From: Sphingopyxis sp. BE259
Lineage (GTDB): Bacteria; Pseudomonadota; Alphaproteobacteria; Sphingomonadales; Sphingomonadaceae
Assembly: GCF_031457495.1 (NCBI RefSeq)
Contig: NZ_JAVDWM010000001.1
Span: 3,150,001 to 3,214,000, forward strand
Length of the DNA stretch: 64,000 nt
Direction of reading: 5' to 3'
Shown: positions 7,788 through 15,426 of the stretch, piece after piece
How the letters are laid out: every line of letters begins with the position of its first letter
How positions within the stretch are numbered: position 1 is the first letter of the stretch
Position numbers and translations under genes: made by a program
Notes under the pieces: generated by a model
Databases searched by the model: none
What the model saw: the letters and a program-made list of their open reading frames with translations, nothing else
Told to the model about the DNA's origin: nothing

Positions 7788-8882
7788 ATGAGGCCGATGC
7801 ACCGACCCAGTGTAACTCGACGCATAAAGTCGCGTTCCGAGGCAGGAGATCTGCTCCAATCACCCGTTACGTTCTCGAAGATTAACATTTCAGACGCAGT
7901 TTCCGCAGCTTGCCAGCTAGCTTTGTTGCTGTTGGCGATATGGGGAATATTTTTTTCTGAAACCGGAGACCGGCTGATAAATGCGCTCCGGGCGGACATC
8001 GTAGATGCCAAAGGGGAACTATCAGTTGTTCGAGGACAACGTGTATCAGCCGAAAATCAACTAGCGGATCAGCAAAAGGAAATTTTTTCCAATCAGGCAT
8101 CTTTGCTAGAAAGCAGCGTACAACTTGCGCTTTTAGAACAGCAGAAAATTCAGGTCTTTCGCGAACTAGAAGTATCGAATTTGGCCTTAAAAGATGAAAA
8201 AATGAAAGCTTCCATCATGAAGGCTTCATTGGATGTTACGATACCAACCAGGAAGAGACTAACTTGTTCAAGCACGCTCTCGCATGCTGAAAGAATGTCG
8301 ACCATAATTAGCCTGATGGGAATTTTGTCAAATTATAGATATGAAAGGTTTCTTATAGAGACAAGCTCTAACGATGACAAAACTTGGTCAGACACCCTGC
8401 ACAGATTTAAGCAATGGTCGTCCTCAAGCAACCGCGACAATACGTATATAAAATCGGCTGATAGTCGAGTTGAAACTGACATGGAAACTCAGTCAGAATT
8501 CAACGGATACGCCGAGGAAACACGACGTTATATGCGCAACAAGATCATTCCCGCTGGAAAAAAACTTGAAATAGAGACCCATTTTCCTTTTAGGGAATCA
8601 AGCAAAAATTACCAAAACATTGAAAAATACAATCCTTGGACTTCCATATCAAATACAATATCGAGAGATGAGCTAGCTCAGATTGACCCATCATACAAAA
8701 AGTGGATATCCAATTTGGAGAATATATTTCAAGATGAAAAGTTCTCTTTAGATTTTGATTTCCCGATTGAAACTCCCTCCGATCTAAGCAGGTCAGACAT
8801 TATGTTGATCGGCTCGAGAATGGAATCTTGGCTATATGCTTCTGATAGAATTATTGAAAAATCTAAACCTGTTTGTGGCTAA
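7788..8882 (+). CDS. AT-rich gene: membrane-anchored coiled-coil protein of unknown function
   Basis: A 364-residue protein with a basic N-terminus and one membrane segment (about residues 38-57, ALLLLAIWGIFF). A predicted coiled coil (about 66-150) rich in Gln, Glu and Leu follows, then a polar C-terminal region of about 200 residues. Its base composition is strikingly lower in G+C than every neighbour (AAA, AAT, TTT and ATA codons are common), which suggests recent horizontal gain. No family is recognised and no catalytic motif is seen. ATG 7797 is an alternative start. It stands alone between the small basic gene and a repeat/GIY-YIG unit. Confidence 0.7.
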   Translation: MRPMHRPSVTRRIKSRSEAGDLLQSPVTFSKINISDAVSAACQLALLLLAIWGIFFSETGDRLINALRADIVDAKGELSVVRGQRVSAENQLADQQKEIFSNQASLLESSVQLALLEQQKIQVFRELEVSNLALKDEKMKASIMKASLDVTIPTRKRLTCSSTLSHAERMSTIISLMGILSNYRYERFLIETSSNDDKTWSDTLHRFKQWSSSSNRDNTYIKSADSRVETDMETQSEFNGYAEETRRYMRNKIIPAGKKLEIETHFPFRESSKNYQNIEKYNPWTSISNTISRDELAQIDPSYKKWISNLENIFQDEKFSLDFDFPIETPSDLSRSDIMLIGSRMESWLYASDRIIEKSKPVCG

Positions 8883-8950
8883 TTAGGTTAGCAGTTTAAG
8901 CTTAGCATGACGACCCGAACAGCAGCCTCCAGTCCGGCCCAATCTTCGCC

Positions 8951-8976
8951 ACCCTGGACTTGATCCGGGGTCCATC
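8951..8976. repeat. family B repeat fragment (GGACTTGATCCGG)
   Basis: CCCTGGACTTGATCCGGGG is one arm of the repeat found complete at 9356-9433, 32511-32593 and 41689-41761. It lies 20 bp before the GIY-YIG gene. Confidence 0.65.
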
Positions 8977-8996
8977 GCCGCCCTAGCCTCCACCCC

Positions 8997-9311
8997 ATGC
9001 ACGCCGACTTCCAGCCCTGCGCCTATATCATGGCCAGCGCCCGCCACGGCACGCTCTACACCGGCGTCACCTCGCACCTGATCCAGCGCATCGTCCACCA
9101 CCGCGACGGCAGCTTCGACGGCTTCACCAAACGCTATGGCGTCAAAACGCTCGTCTGGTTCGAACTCGCCGGGACGATGCACGCCGCGATCACGCGCGAG
9201 AAGCAGATCAAGAATTGGCAGCGCAAGTGGAAGATCGACCTGATCGAGGCGGCTAACCCGGACTGGCGCGACTTGGCGGAGGAATTGGGGTTGCCGCCGT
9301 TGGGTGGGTGA
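8997..9311 (+). CDS. GIY-YIG family endonuclease-like protein
   Basis: A 104-residue protein with the GIY-YIG core: AYIMASARHGTLYTGVT (residues 8-24), a conserved Arg in LIQRIVHH, and REKQIKNWQR with the likely metal-binding Glu. It is a stand-alone single domain with no UvrC-like partner domain, as in the YhbQ/COG2827 group. Nuclease function is expected from the family but the substrate is unknown. The gene is bracketed by family B repeats at 8951 and 9356. Confidence 0.85.
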   Translation: MHADFQPCAYIMASARHGTLYTGVTSHLIQRIVHHRDGSFDGFTKRYGVKTLVWFELAGTMHAAITREKQIKNWQRKWKIDLIEAANPDWRDLAEELGLPPLGG

Positions 9312-9355
9312 CGTCCGCAACCGCACCTACCCGCGTCATCCCGCACCTCCCCCTC

Positions 9356-9433
9356 ATTCGTCATGCCGGACTTGATCCGGCATCCATGCCAGCGGCGCCG
9401 AATGGACCCCGGATCAAGTCCGGGGTGACGAAA
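9356..9433. repeat. family B palindromic repeat
   Basis: CGTCATGCCGGACTTGATCC at one end and GGATCAAGTCCGGGGTGACG at the other form an imperfect inverted repeat with about 20-bp arms. It follows the GIY-YIG stop by 45 bp. Confidence 0.75.
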
Positions 9434-9522
9434 GAGGGGCGGCGCTTCTTTTCTTCGCGCCTGCGCGTGAAACCCAATCCTTGCCGCCCCACACCCGCCC
9501 AAATCCTATTTCGCACACCCCA

Positions 9523-9551
9523 CCCCAAAAACCCCTGTCCTACATTATTCC
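9523..9551 (+). repeat. 29-nt motif shared in inverted orientation with 22740-22768
   Basis: The motif runs CCCC(A-rich)CCCCTGTCCTACATTATTCC and matches the reverse complement of 22740-22768 at 27 of 29 positions. Here it ends 20 bp before the ATG of the helix-turn-helix gene, so it may be a promoter or operator; TACATTAT could be a -10 element. Confidence 0.5.
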
Positions 9552-9571
9552 CATGTGCTCCAAACTGACAG

Positions 9572-10282
9572 ATGAGCCACATCGCCCCCATCCCCGCGCC
9601 CGACGCGGCCCTCGCCCCCACTCCCGAAACCTCCCCCGCGCTCGACGCGCACGGCCACGACCCCGCCGCTTATAACTGGGTGCCAGTGCTGAAGAAACGC
9701 CGCAAGGATGGCTGGTCGCCCGACAAGCAGCGCGCCTTTGTCGAGGCGCTGGCCGACAGCGGCTCGGTCGCCACCGCGGCGCAGCGCGTCGGCATGTCCG
9801 AATCCTCCGCTTATCGCCTGCGCCGGTCGCCCGGTGCCGAGGCATTCGATCGCGCCTGGTCCGCCGCGATCGATGCGGCGGCGAAGAAACTGCTCGACGC
9901 CGCGTTCGAACGTGCGCTCGTGGGCAGCGACGAGCCGGTGTTCGACCGCGACGGCAACCGCGTCGGCCGCCGCCTGCGGCAAAGCGACCGCTTGCTGATG
10001 TTCCTGATCCGCGCCTATGGCCCCGACCGCTTCCGTGAGGGCGCCGCGGCGCATGTCGCCGCCACGACCCCGGTCGCCGAAGCGCTGGTCCACCTCCACC
10101 CCGAACCGCCCGCCGCGCCCGCCGCGCTGATGGCGCCCGACGATCTCGCGGTGGCGCTCGAGGTTGCCGATCTGTGCGACGGCGATCTGCCGCGCTGGTA
10201 TCGCGACGATGCGGACACGGCGCTCGTACCCCCCGCCACCCCGCCCGTGGTGGCGGCGTGGGATGAGGCTGAACTTCGCTGA
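9572..10282 (+). CDS. helix-turn-helix protein, terminase-small-subunit/transposase-like
   Basis: A 236-residue protein. After a Pro/Ala-rich N-terminus, residues 48-90 (WSPDKQRAFVEAL, then GSVATAAQRVGMSESSAYRLRR) form a clear helix-turn-helix like those of phage small terminase subunits and IS-type DNA-binding domains. The remainder is Ala/Asp-rich with no nuclease motif. No large terminase or other phage gene lies nearby, so it may be a domesticated regulator. The stop codon falls inside a tandem GCTGAACTT repeat, and the shared 29-nt motif precedes the gene. Confidence 0.65.
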   Translation: MSHIAPIPAPDAALAPTPETSPALDAHGHDPAAYNWVPVLKKRRKDGWSPDKQRAFVEALADSGSVATAAQRVGMSESSAYRLRRSPGAEAFDRAWSAAIDAAAKKLLDAAFERALVGSDEPVFDRDGNRVGRRLRQSDRLLMFLIRAYGPDRFREGAAAHVAATTPVAEALVHLHPEPPAAPAALMAPDDLAVALEVADLCDGDLPRWYRDDADTALVPPATPPVVAAWDEAELR

Positions 10283-10330
10283 ACTTTGACCAGCGCGCCG
10301 CGCCGTCGGGCTGAACTTTGCTGAACTTTG
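10268..10330. repeat. two pairs of 10-bp tandem GCTGAACTTT repeats
   Basis: GCTGAACTTC-GCTGAACTTTG occurs at 10268-10288 and GCTGAACTTT-GCTGAACTTTG at 10310-10330. That is four copies with a 10-bp period inside each pair. The first copy contains the stop codon of the helix-turn-helix gene. Confidence 0.7.
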
Positions 10331-10343
10331 GGGCGCACCCGGC

Positions 10344-10850
10344 CTAATTCAGCACCGATCCGCTGGGAAACCCGCGCAATCCCGCGACCGCAAACATCAC
10401 CCCGCCGCGCACCGCCTCGGGCGCGTCCTCGAGCAAATACAGCTTCACCAGCTCGCGCGTCACCTCGCTGTCGTCGTCGACGACCAGCCGCAGCGACGCG
10501 ATGCCCAGTTCGCTGCGCGCGATCACCACGTCGCGGATCAGCGGCAACGGCCAGCTTTCGCGCGCGCCGCGGTACAGCCGCGCGCCGTCGTGCCAGATAA
10601 AGGCGTCGCGCCGCCGCCAGGCGCGGTGAAAGGCGGCAAAGCCCAGCACCGCCAGCAGGATGCCGGCGCTCACCAGCAGGTTGCCGAACAGGATCGCGCG
10701 CAGCATCGCCGCCGCGCCGTCGCTCCAAACCGGCACCGCCTGCCACGCGATCAGCGCCGCGGCGGCCAGCGCGCACAGCAATTGCCCGGCGAGCAGCGGC
10801 TTTGCCTTCAGCCGCCCGATCACGATCATCCTGTGGTTCTGCCCCGCCAT
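10344..10850 (-). CDS. hypothetical two-segment membrane protein
   Basis: A 168-residue protein starting MAGQNHRM. Two hydrophobic segments lie near the N-terminus (LLAGQLLCALAAAALIAW and AMLRAILFGNLLVSAGILLA). A cytoplasmic region of about 100 residues follows with WHDGARLYRGARESWPLPL, resembling small bacterial PH-like membrane proteins by impression only. A GTG at 10868 and an ATG at 10829 are other in-frame starts. It lies 55 bp downstream of the secreted protein at 10906-11682 on the same strand. Function unknown. Confidence 0.6.
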   Translation of the reverse strand: MAGQNHRMIVIGRLKAKPLLAGQLLCALAAAALIAWQAVPVWSDGAAAMLRAILFGNLLVSAGILLAVLGFAAFHRAWRRRDAFIWHDGARLYRGARESWPLPLIRDVVIARSELGIASLRLVVDDDSEVTRELVKLYLLEDAPEAVRGGVMFAVAGLRGFPSGSVLN

Positions 10851-10905
10851 CGCCGCGCCTATAGGCACAGCGGCGGCGCGGCGCCAGTCGCGATCGCAGC
10901 GCCGC

Positions 10906-11682
10906 CTATCGGCAGCGCGGATGGGTGCCGATGTCGCGGATGTCGTAAACGCGTCCGTCGGCGACCGTCATCTGGACGCACTGGCGGCTCGCGCGGCGGT
11001 TCCACACGCTATACGCGGTGTTGCCCGATTTGAAGCTGTCGACATTGCTGAACCCGCGGCTGCGCATCGCTTCGTCGGCGCTCGACGCGCGCGCGCCATT
11101 GAGGTCCATAAACTGTCCGACCTCGGCATAACCGCCGCCACCATAGTGATGGCCCAGGTTCGAACTGCGCTCGTTCACGCCGGCCTGATACCCGCTCGAA
11201 TAGGCGTCGGACCGGCCATAATTATGGTAGGGCGCATTATACAGGCCGTCGCGGTAACCGCGGTCGAACTCGCCCGTCCCCTGCTGGTCATAGTCCTTGT
11301 CCTTGTGGTGCTTCTTGCTCGCGAGCGCCGCGATCAGGGCGATCCCGGCGACCGCCGCGACCGCGGCACCGGCATTGTCGCCGCCGCCACCTTGGTTGCA
11401 ATCGGACCGCGACGCGGTCTCGACCGACTGGTACCGGCCGTCCCACGTCACGACATGCGCGCACTGCTTGTTGTCGCGGTTCCACCAATAGCTATGCTTG
11501 CGGTCGCCGTCGTTGTGCGTTTCGATATGCGTATAGCCGCGCATTTCCAGCTGTGTTTCGCCGCCGGCACCACGCGCGCCGACCAGGTCCTGCAACCCCG
11601 GCACCTGTTTCGCCAGCACCGGCGTCGCCAGCATCGACGCCGCCACCAGCGCCGCGATGGACTTCATCGAAAAATGCTTCAA
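10906..11682 (-). CDS. secreted protein with a duplicated Trp/Cys domain flanking a Gly-rich hydrophobic segment
   Basis: A 258-residue protein with a Sec signal peptide ending at ATPVLAKQ. Two related domains of about 50 residues are visible. The first (about residues 47-95) has MRGYTHIETHNDGDRKHSYWW, NRDNKQCAHV, DGRYQSV and a final Cys. The second (about 203-257) has MRSRGFSNVDSFKSGNTAYSVW, NRRASRQCVQM, DGRVYDI and a final Cys. Between them lie a Gly/Ala hydrophobic stretch followed by KKHHKDKDYD, and a Tyr/Gly-rich linker. The pairing of Cys residues in each copy suggests disulfides. The protein is probably periplasmic or outer-surface. No known family is assigned. Confidence 0.7.
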   Translation of the reverse strand: MKHFSMKSIAALVAASMLATPVLAKQVPGLQDLVGARGAGGETQLEMRGYTHIETHNDGDRKHSYWWNRDNKQCAHVVTWDGRYQSVETASRSDCNQGGGGDNAGAAVAAVAGIALIAALASKKHHKDKDYDQQGTGEFDRGYRDGLYNAPYHNYGRSDAYSSGYQAGVNERSSNLGHHYGGGGYAEVGQFMDLNGARASSADEAMRSRGFSNVDSFKSGNTAYSVWNRRASRQCVQMTVADGRVYDIRDIGTHPRCR

Positions 11683-11859
11683 GTTCTTTCCCCTGCTGCA
11701 TTGTCACATGGGGGATGGCGCGGCGATTTTCGCCTGTCGCGCAGCCCGGACGACCCGATCGGCGACGCCGCCCGGCGCCAGTCCGATTACGGCATGCTTA
11801 TAGCGCACGACGCGGCTGGAGTCTTGGGCGCCGTGCAAATTGCCGACGCGACGGCGGGG

Positions 11860-13455
11860 TCAGTTGCTGGCCGTTCCCGGGAACGCGGGCCCGACGGTAA
11901 CGTCAATCGCGGTCTCGGCGCCCGTCGGGATCACCGTTCGCCCGAACCACACATAACGCGCGGTTGGCTGGACCAGGTCGCGGTCGTATCGCGCGGTCAC
12001 CGGCGCGGCGTCATAACCCATCCAGATCAGCGTCGCGGGCAGGATCTGGCTTGCCGAATGGCCGTGACGCCGCGCCGCGGCATAGCGCGCCGCGAGCGGA
12101 TCGGACAGGAACGCCAGCAACGGCACCCGAAACTCGTCGGCCACCGCCTCGCGGCTGCAATGCGGCAGCGCCCCGGGGGTCAGGTTCTGGCCATGATCCG
12201 ACGTATAGACGATCGCAACGTCGCCGCGATCGACCCCGGCGAGCAACCGCGCGAAAAACGCCCGCTTCGACCAGCGCAGCGCGGCGTCATATTGCACCGC
12301 GACCGGCGCATCCGCCGCCACCGCGCCCTTCGGATAATGGTCGCGATACTGGAAATGCACCCCGCGCAGCACCGCATAGGTAAAGCTCTTGCCGCCGCGC
12401 TTCAGCTGCGCGTTCAGCACTTCGGCGATCTTCAGGTCGGTGTCGATGCCGCCGACCATCGAACGATAATCATCGATCAATGCGCGTTCGGGCGGCAGCA
12501 ACAGATTCTGCGGCGCCCCCGCGGTCTGTCCGTCGATCAGCGTCGTGCGGTAACCGGCGCGCTTGGCATAGCCCCAGATCGACGGCGTCGCGCGCAGATC
12601 ACTCGCCGCCGACACGCGCCGCACATTGACCCCCGACCGCAGCGCGACCTGCGCCGGGGCGCTGCAATGTCCCAGCGCTGCGGCGACGCCAAAGTCGTTG
12701 TGCGGCACCTGGGCCAGAGTCGGTGCGATCAGCCGCTGGAACGGGTCCGCAGCGACGCTCTCGTCGATCACCCAGACGATATGCCGCGGGGCTGGCGCGC
12801 CGGGATCGCGCGCCACGGCGACCGCGGCGCGCGGCGGCGGCGACGGCGCGGTCAGCAGATCCCAGCCCAGTCCATACAGGCTGCGCTCGGCGGCTTCGGG
12901 AAATGCTGCGCTGTGACGATAGATCGGGCTCGGCGCGATCAGCAGGATCAGCAGCGCCGCCGCAATCCCCTTGCTCCACGGCAGCGGCGGCCCTTGCCGC
13001 GCCACCGCACGCGCCGCAACGAAAAACGCCAGCGCTGCGGCGACCTGCGCGCCAACGAACAGGAATTCGCTGCCGAATTCGCCCGCCGCGTTGCCCAGCT
13101 GGCGCAGCTCGGCGATCATCCATGCCAGCGACCCGCCGTCGACCAGTTCTGGAACGATCTGGCTATACCCGATGTTGATCAGGATCGATGCGCCCGCCAG
13201 CGCGATCAGCACCGCGCCCCAGCGGCGCGGCATCAGAATCAGCGCCGCGCAGAAGATAGCGGCCTGGAACGCCATGAACAGCAGGGCGGTCATCGCGCCC
13301 GCGCCATCGCCCGCCGCGTATCGATACAAGATGCCGTGGGTCAGCTGGAACCGGTTCGCGATGCCATAACCGATCGCGAACAACAGCAGCGCGGCCGCCA
13401 ATTGCCCCAGCCCGGCGCGTCCGCCGCGCGATCCCCCGTCCGCTCGCCCCATCAT
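11860..13455 (-). CDS. membrane-bound sulfatase-fold (alkaline phosphatase superfamily) hydrolase/transferase
   Basis: A 531-residue protein with about five membrane segments (residues 17-33, 54-76, 80-100, 133-150, 163-177) and a periplasmic catalytic domain. Superfamily motifs are visible: WVIDES (residues 228-233), a GHCSAPAQVALRSG segment in the nucleophile region, YTSDHG and GHSAS. The architecture recalls lipid A phosphoethanolamine transferases and LtaS-like enzymes, which modify surface glycolipids. The nucleophile cannot be fixed with certainty, because the usual Thr/Ser-containing motif is replaced by CSAPAQV. It could be a sulfatase or a phospho-transferase. Confidence 0.72.
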   Translation of the reverse strand: MMGRADGGSRGGRAGLGQLAAALLLFAIGYGIANRFQLTHGILYRYAAGDGAGAMTALLFMAFQAAIFCAALILMPRRWGAVLIALAGASILINIGYSQIVPELVDGGSLAWMIAELRQLGNAAGEFGSEFLFVGAQVAAALAFFVAARAVARQGPPLPWSKGIAAALLILLIAPSPIYRHSAAFPEAAERSLYGLGWDLLTAPSPPPRAAVAVARDPGAPAPRHIVWVIDESVAADPFQRLIAPTLAQVPHNDFGVAAALGHCSAPAQVALRSGVNVRRVSAASDLRATPSIWGYAKRAGYRTTLIDGQTAGAPQNLLLPPERALIDDYRSMVGGIDTDLKIAEVLNAQLKRGGKSFTYAVLRGVHFQYRDHYPKGAVAADAPVAVQYDAALRWSKRAFFARLLAGVDRGDVAIVYTSDHGQNLTPGALPHCSREAVADEFRVPLLAFLSDPLAARYAAARRHGHSASQILPATLIWMGYDAAPVTARYDRDLVQPTARYVWFGRTVIPTGAETAIDVTVGPAFPGTASN

Positions 13456-13650
13456 CGCGCCAGCCTAGCCGCAACGCCTTGGGAAATCACCAATCACCGT
13501 AATCATCAATCGTCAAACGATCGCGGCGGGCATGAAATTGGCCCGCGGCGAGGGGGCAGACGCGGGCCAGTTTCAGCGTCGGGGCGCCCGATTGCGCCGC
13601 CGCCCTCTGTTATCTCAATCAGCTATTACGGGCGGGTATCTCCTGCCGCG

Positions 13651-13890
13651 CTATTCAGCCTCTTCGAACAGGTCGACCGCGGTGGCACCGGTCGCCGACA
13701 GGCGGATCGTGTCACCCTCGACCGCAGCAACCAGCCCGGCGGGCAGATAATGATGCTTGCCGTCCCCGCTGTCGCCTTTGGTCAGCTTGATGCGTTCGCC
13801 GTCGAGATGATCGACAGTGCCGACATGGACGCCGTCGGCGCCGATGACATCCATATGTTCCTTGATCGCGCTATGGTCATGCTCAGCCAT
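13651..13890 (-). CDS. DUF2171 domain protein
   Basis: A 79-residue protein starting MAEHDHSAIKEHMDVIGADG, with VGTVDHLDGERIKLTKGD and HYLPAGLVAAV. This is the pattern of the small DUF2171/PRC-barrel-like proteins common in sphingomonads. ATG 13890 is preferred because AAGGAGAATGACG precedes it. A small frame ends 2 nt upstream of its start. No enzymatic role is apparent. Confidence 0.8.
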   Translation of the reverse strand: MAEHDHSAIKEHMDVIGADGVHVGTVDHLDGERIKLTKGDSGDGKHHYLPAGLVAAVEGDTIRLSATGATAVDLFEEAE

Positions 13891-13892
13891 CG

Positions 13893-14012
13893 TCATTCTC
13901 CTTGCCATGCTGCGGACGGGGGTCCGCCGGGGCCGTGCTGCGGAGGGGGGCCGCGAGGGGCACCCACATCATACGCCGGATCGGGGCGTTCGATCCAGCG
14001 CCACTCGATCAT
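13893..14012 (-). CDS. putative 39-residue protein upstream of the DUF2171 gene
   Basis: A short frame starts MIEWRWIERPDPAYDVGAPR and ends in a Pro/Gly-rich tail. Its TGA is separated by 2 nt from the next ATG (TGACGATG), which suggests translational coupling. GGAG directly abuts the ATG, so its ribosome-binding site is poorly spaced. The frame is open further upstream without another start codon. It may be a real conserved small gene or a chance frame. Confidence 0.35.
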   Translation of the reverse strand: MIEWRWIERPDPAYDVGAPRGPPPQHGPGGPPSAAWQGE

Positions 14013-14068
14013 CTCCGACGAGCCGCCCGAAAGCCGCGCCCGCTTCCGCGTGCCGAACCATGCGCTCG

Positions 14069-14380
14069 CTAAGACGCGCCGCGCGGTTCGTCGTCTTCAA
14101 TGCCGCCAGGGCCAAGTTCGCCGTCCTCGTCGTCGTCGCTACGTTCGCCGCGATAGGCGTCCATATCGATCCGGCCCGATCGTTCCATCTGGTTCATATG
14201 ATCGACCAGATCCTGCACATCGTCACTCGCTTCGCCTGAGCCGACCTTGGTGCTGTCGGCCAGCGGGCGCTCGTGCCGCGCCGCGGCGGCGACGGTTTGC
14301 GCCTGGGCGTCCTCGTCATCCTGCTCGCGGTTGGTCGCTTCGGGGGCTTCGGTATCGGGCTTGCGCGGGCTATCGGTCAT
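14069..14380 (-). CDS. small acidic hypothetical protein
   Basis: A 103-residue, very acidic, Gln/Ala-rich protein starting MTDSPRKPDTEAPEATNREQ. A helical segment DVQDLVDHMNQMERSGRIDM and an Asp/Glu-rich end follow. ATG 14380 has AAGGAGCCG upstream. It is likely intrinsically disordered outside the helix. The function is unknown. It lies in a same-strand run with the small genes and the FrnE-like gene. Confidence 0.7.
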   Translation of the reverse strand: MTDSPRKPDTEAPEATNREQDDEDAQAQTVAAAARHERPLADSTKVGSGEASDDVQDLVDHMNQMERSGRIDMDAYRGERSDDDEDGELGPGGIEDDEPRGAS

Positions 14381-14456
14381 GATCGGCTCCTTGAAAGAGG
14401 GACGATCGAAAACGCCCCGCCGCCCCGACATGTTCCATGGCCGACCCGGCCAACCG

Positions 14457-15152
14457 CTAAGCCGTGGCGGCCGCCAGCACCTTGTTTTCAATGACGCGAA
14501 TAAACACCTCAGGATCCTGCGCCCCCGGCACCAGCATCCGCCCGCCGAGGATGAAGGCAGGCACGCCGGTAATGTCCTGGTCGGCCCAATACGCCTCTTC
14601 GGTGCGCACCATCTCGCCAAACTCGCCCGATGCCAGGATCGCCGCGGCGCGCCCTGGGTCGAGGCCGACCGACGCAGCGACATCGGTCAACACGGCATGA
14701 TCGCTGACATCGCGGTTGTCGGTGAAATGCGCCGCGAACAGCGCGAGCTTGAGCGCCGTCTGGACCCCGGTCGCGGCCGCTTGCTCGGCGTCCTCCAACG
14801 CTCCCGCCCAAGTCAGCAGCCGGTGCGCGTCGAAACTGTTCCGCATCCGGAAACCGGGACCGCTGTTGAATGTAAAGCCCAGATCGGCGGCGACCGCTGC
14901 CATCCTGCCGCTATTCGCGCGGCTCTGTTCGGCGGTGATGCCATATTTGCGCATGACATGCTCCGCCGCATCCTCACCCTCGGGCGGCATGGCGGGGTTA
15001 AGTTCGAACGGATGCCACTGGACGCGGAAATCGAGGCGACCGTCGAAATGGGCCATCGCCGTCTCGAACTTCAGCCAGCCGATGATGCACCATGGGCACA
15101 TCACGTCGGACACAATATCGACGCTCAGCCGCGGCACGCTTGGTTCGGTCAA
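14457..15152 (-). CDS. DsbA-family oxidoreductase, FrnE-like
   Basis: A 231-residue thioredoxin-fold protein with the active-site motif Cys19-Pro-Trp-Cys22 in SDVMCPWCIIG, followed by a helical insert. Conserved features of the FrnE/2-hydroxychromene isomerase-like group are visible: FRVQWHPFELNP, NSFDAHRL and TGVPAFILGGR with the cis-Pro loop. There is no signal peptide, so it acts in the cytoplasm, probably as a thiol-disulfide oxidoreductase or polyketide/stress-related isomerase. A 46-codon gene ends 21 bp upstream, suggesting an operon. Confidence 0.87.
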   Translation of the reverse strand: MTEPSVPRLSVDIVSDVMCPWCIIGWLKFETAMAHFDGRLDFRVQWHPFELNPAMPPEGEDAAEHVMRKYGITAEQSRANSGRMAAVAADLGFTFNSGPGFRMRNSFDAHRLLTWAGALEDAEQAAATGVQTALKLALFAAHFTDNRDVSDHAVLTDVAASVGLDPGRAAAILASGEFGEMVRTEEAYWADQDITGVPAFILGGRMLVPGAQDPEVFIRVIENKVLAAATA

Positions 15153-15173
15153 TGAAAGCCTCCTTGCCCGCGC

Positions 15174-15314
15174 TCAATCGGTCGACCGGCGATCCTTGCC
15201 CGTCCGCCGGTCGGCGGTGCGACGGTCGGGGCCCTTATATCCGGGATCATCGGCGACGCGGCGATCGGTCGATCGCCGGTCCGAGCGTGCCCGCTTGTCA
15301 TCTTCGGCTGCCAT
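15174..15314 (-). CDS. 46-residue Asp/Arg-repeat small protein
   Basis: A compact, highly charged protein built on a repeated DRR motif: SDRRSTDRR, GYKGPDRRTADRR and GKDRRSTD. The ATG at 15314 is preceded by GAGGGGGGTGT, a plausible ribosome-binding site. The DRR units recur every 5-8 residues, so the protein is probably disordered and may bind nucleic acid or a protein partner. No family is known to me. It lies directly upstream of the FrnE-like gene on the same strand. Confidence 0.55.
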   Translation of the reverse strand: MAAEDDKRARSDRRSTDRRVADDPGYKGPDRRTADRRTGKDRRSTD

Positions 15315-15426
15315 ACACCCCCCTCACGGGAAAAGACGCGACCCAGTGCGCAGTAGCTCACAAAATGACTGGAAAGACAATAAGGGTGCCGCGTCTGGCG
15401 CCAGAACCTGGGCCTTTGGCGCCGCG

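Noticed and set aside
9572..10282. Start of a prophage
   Set aside because: The helix-turn-helix resembles a small terminase subunit, but no large terminase, portal, capsid or integrase gene is present in the flanking 20 kb.
10660..14382. A very long open frame (about 1240 codons) on the plus strand
   Set aside because: It lies opposite several well-supported minus-strand genes, is Arg/Ala-rich low-complexity sequence, and contains no domain. It arises from the GC-rich codon pattern of the true genes.
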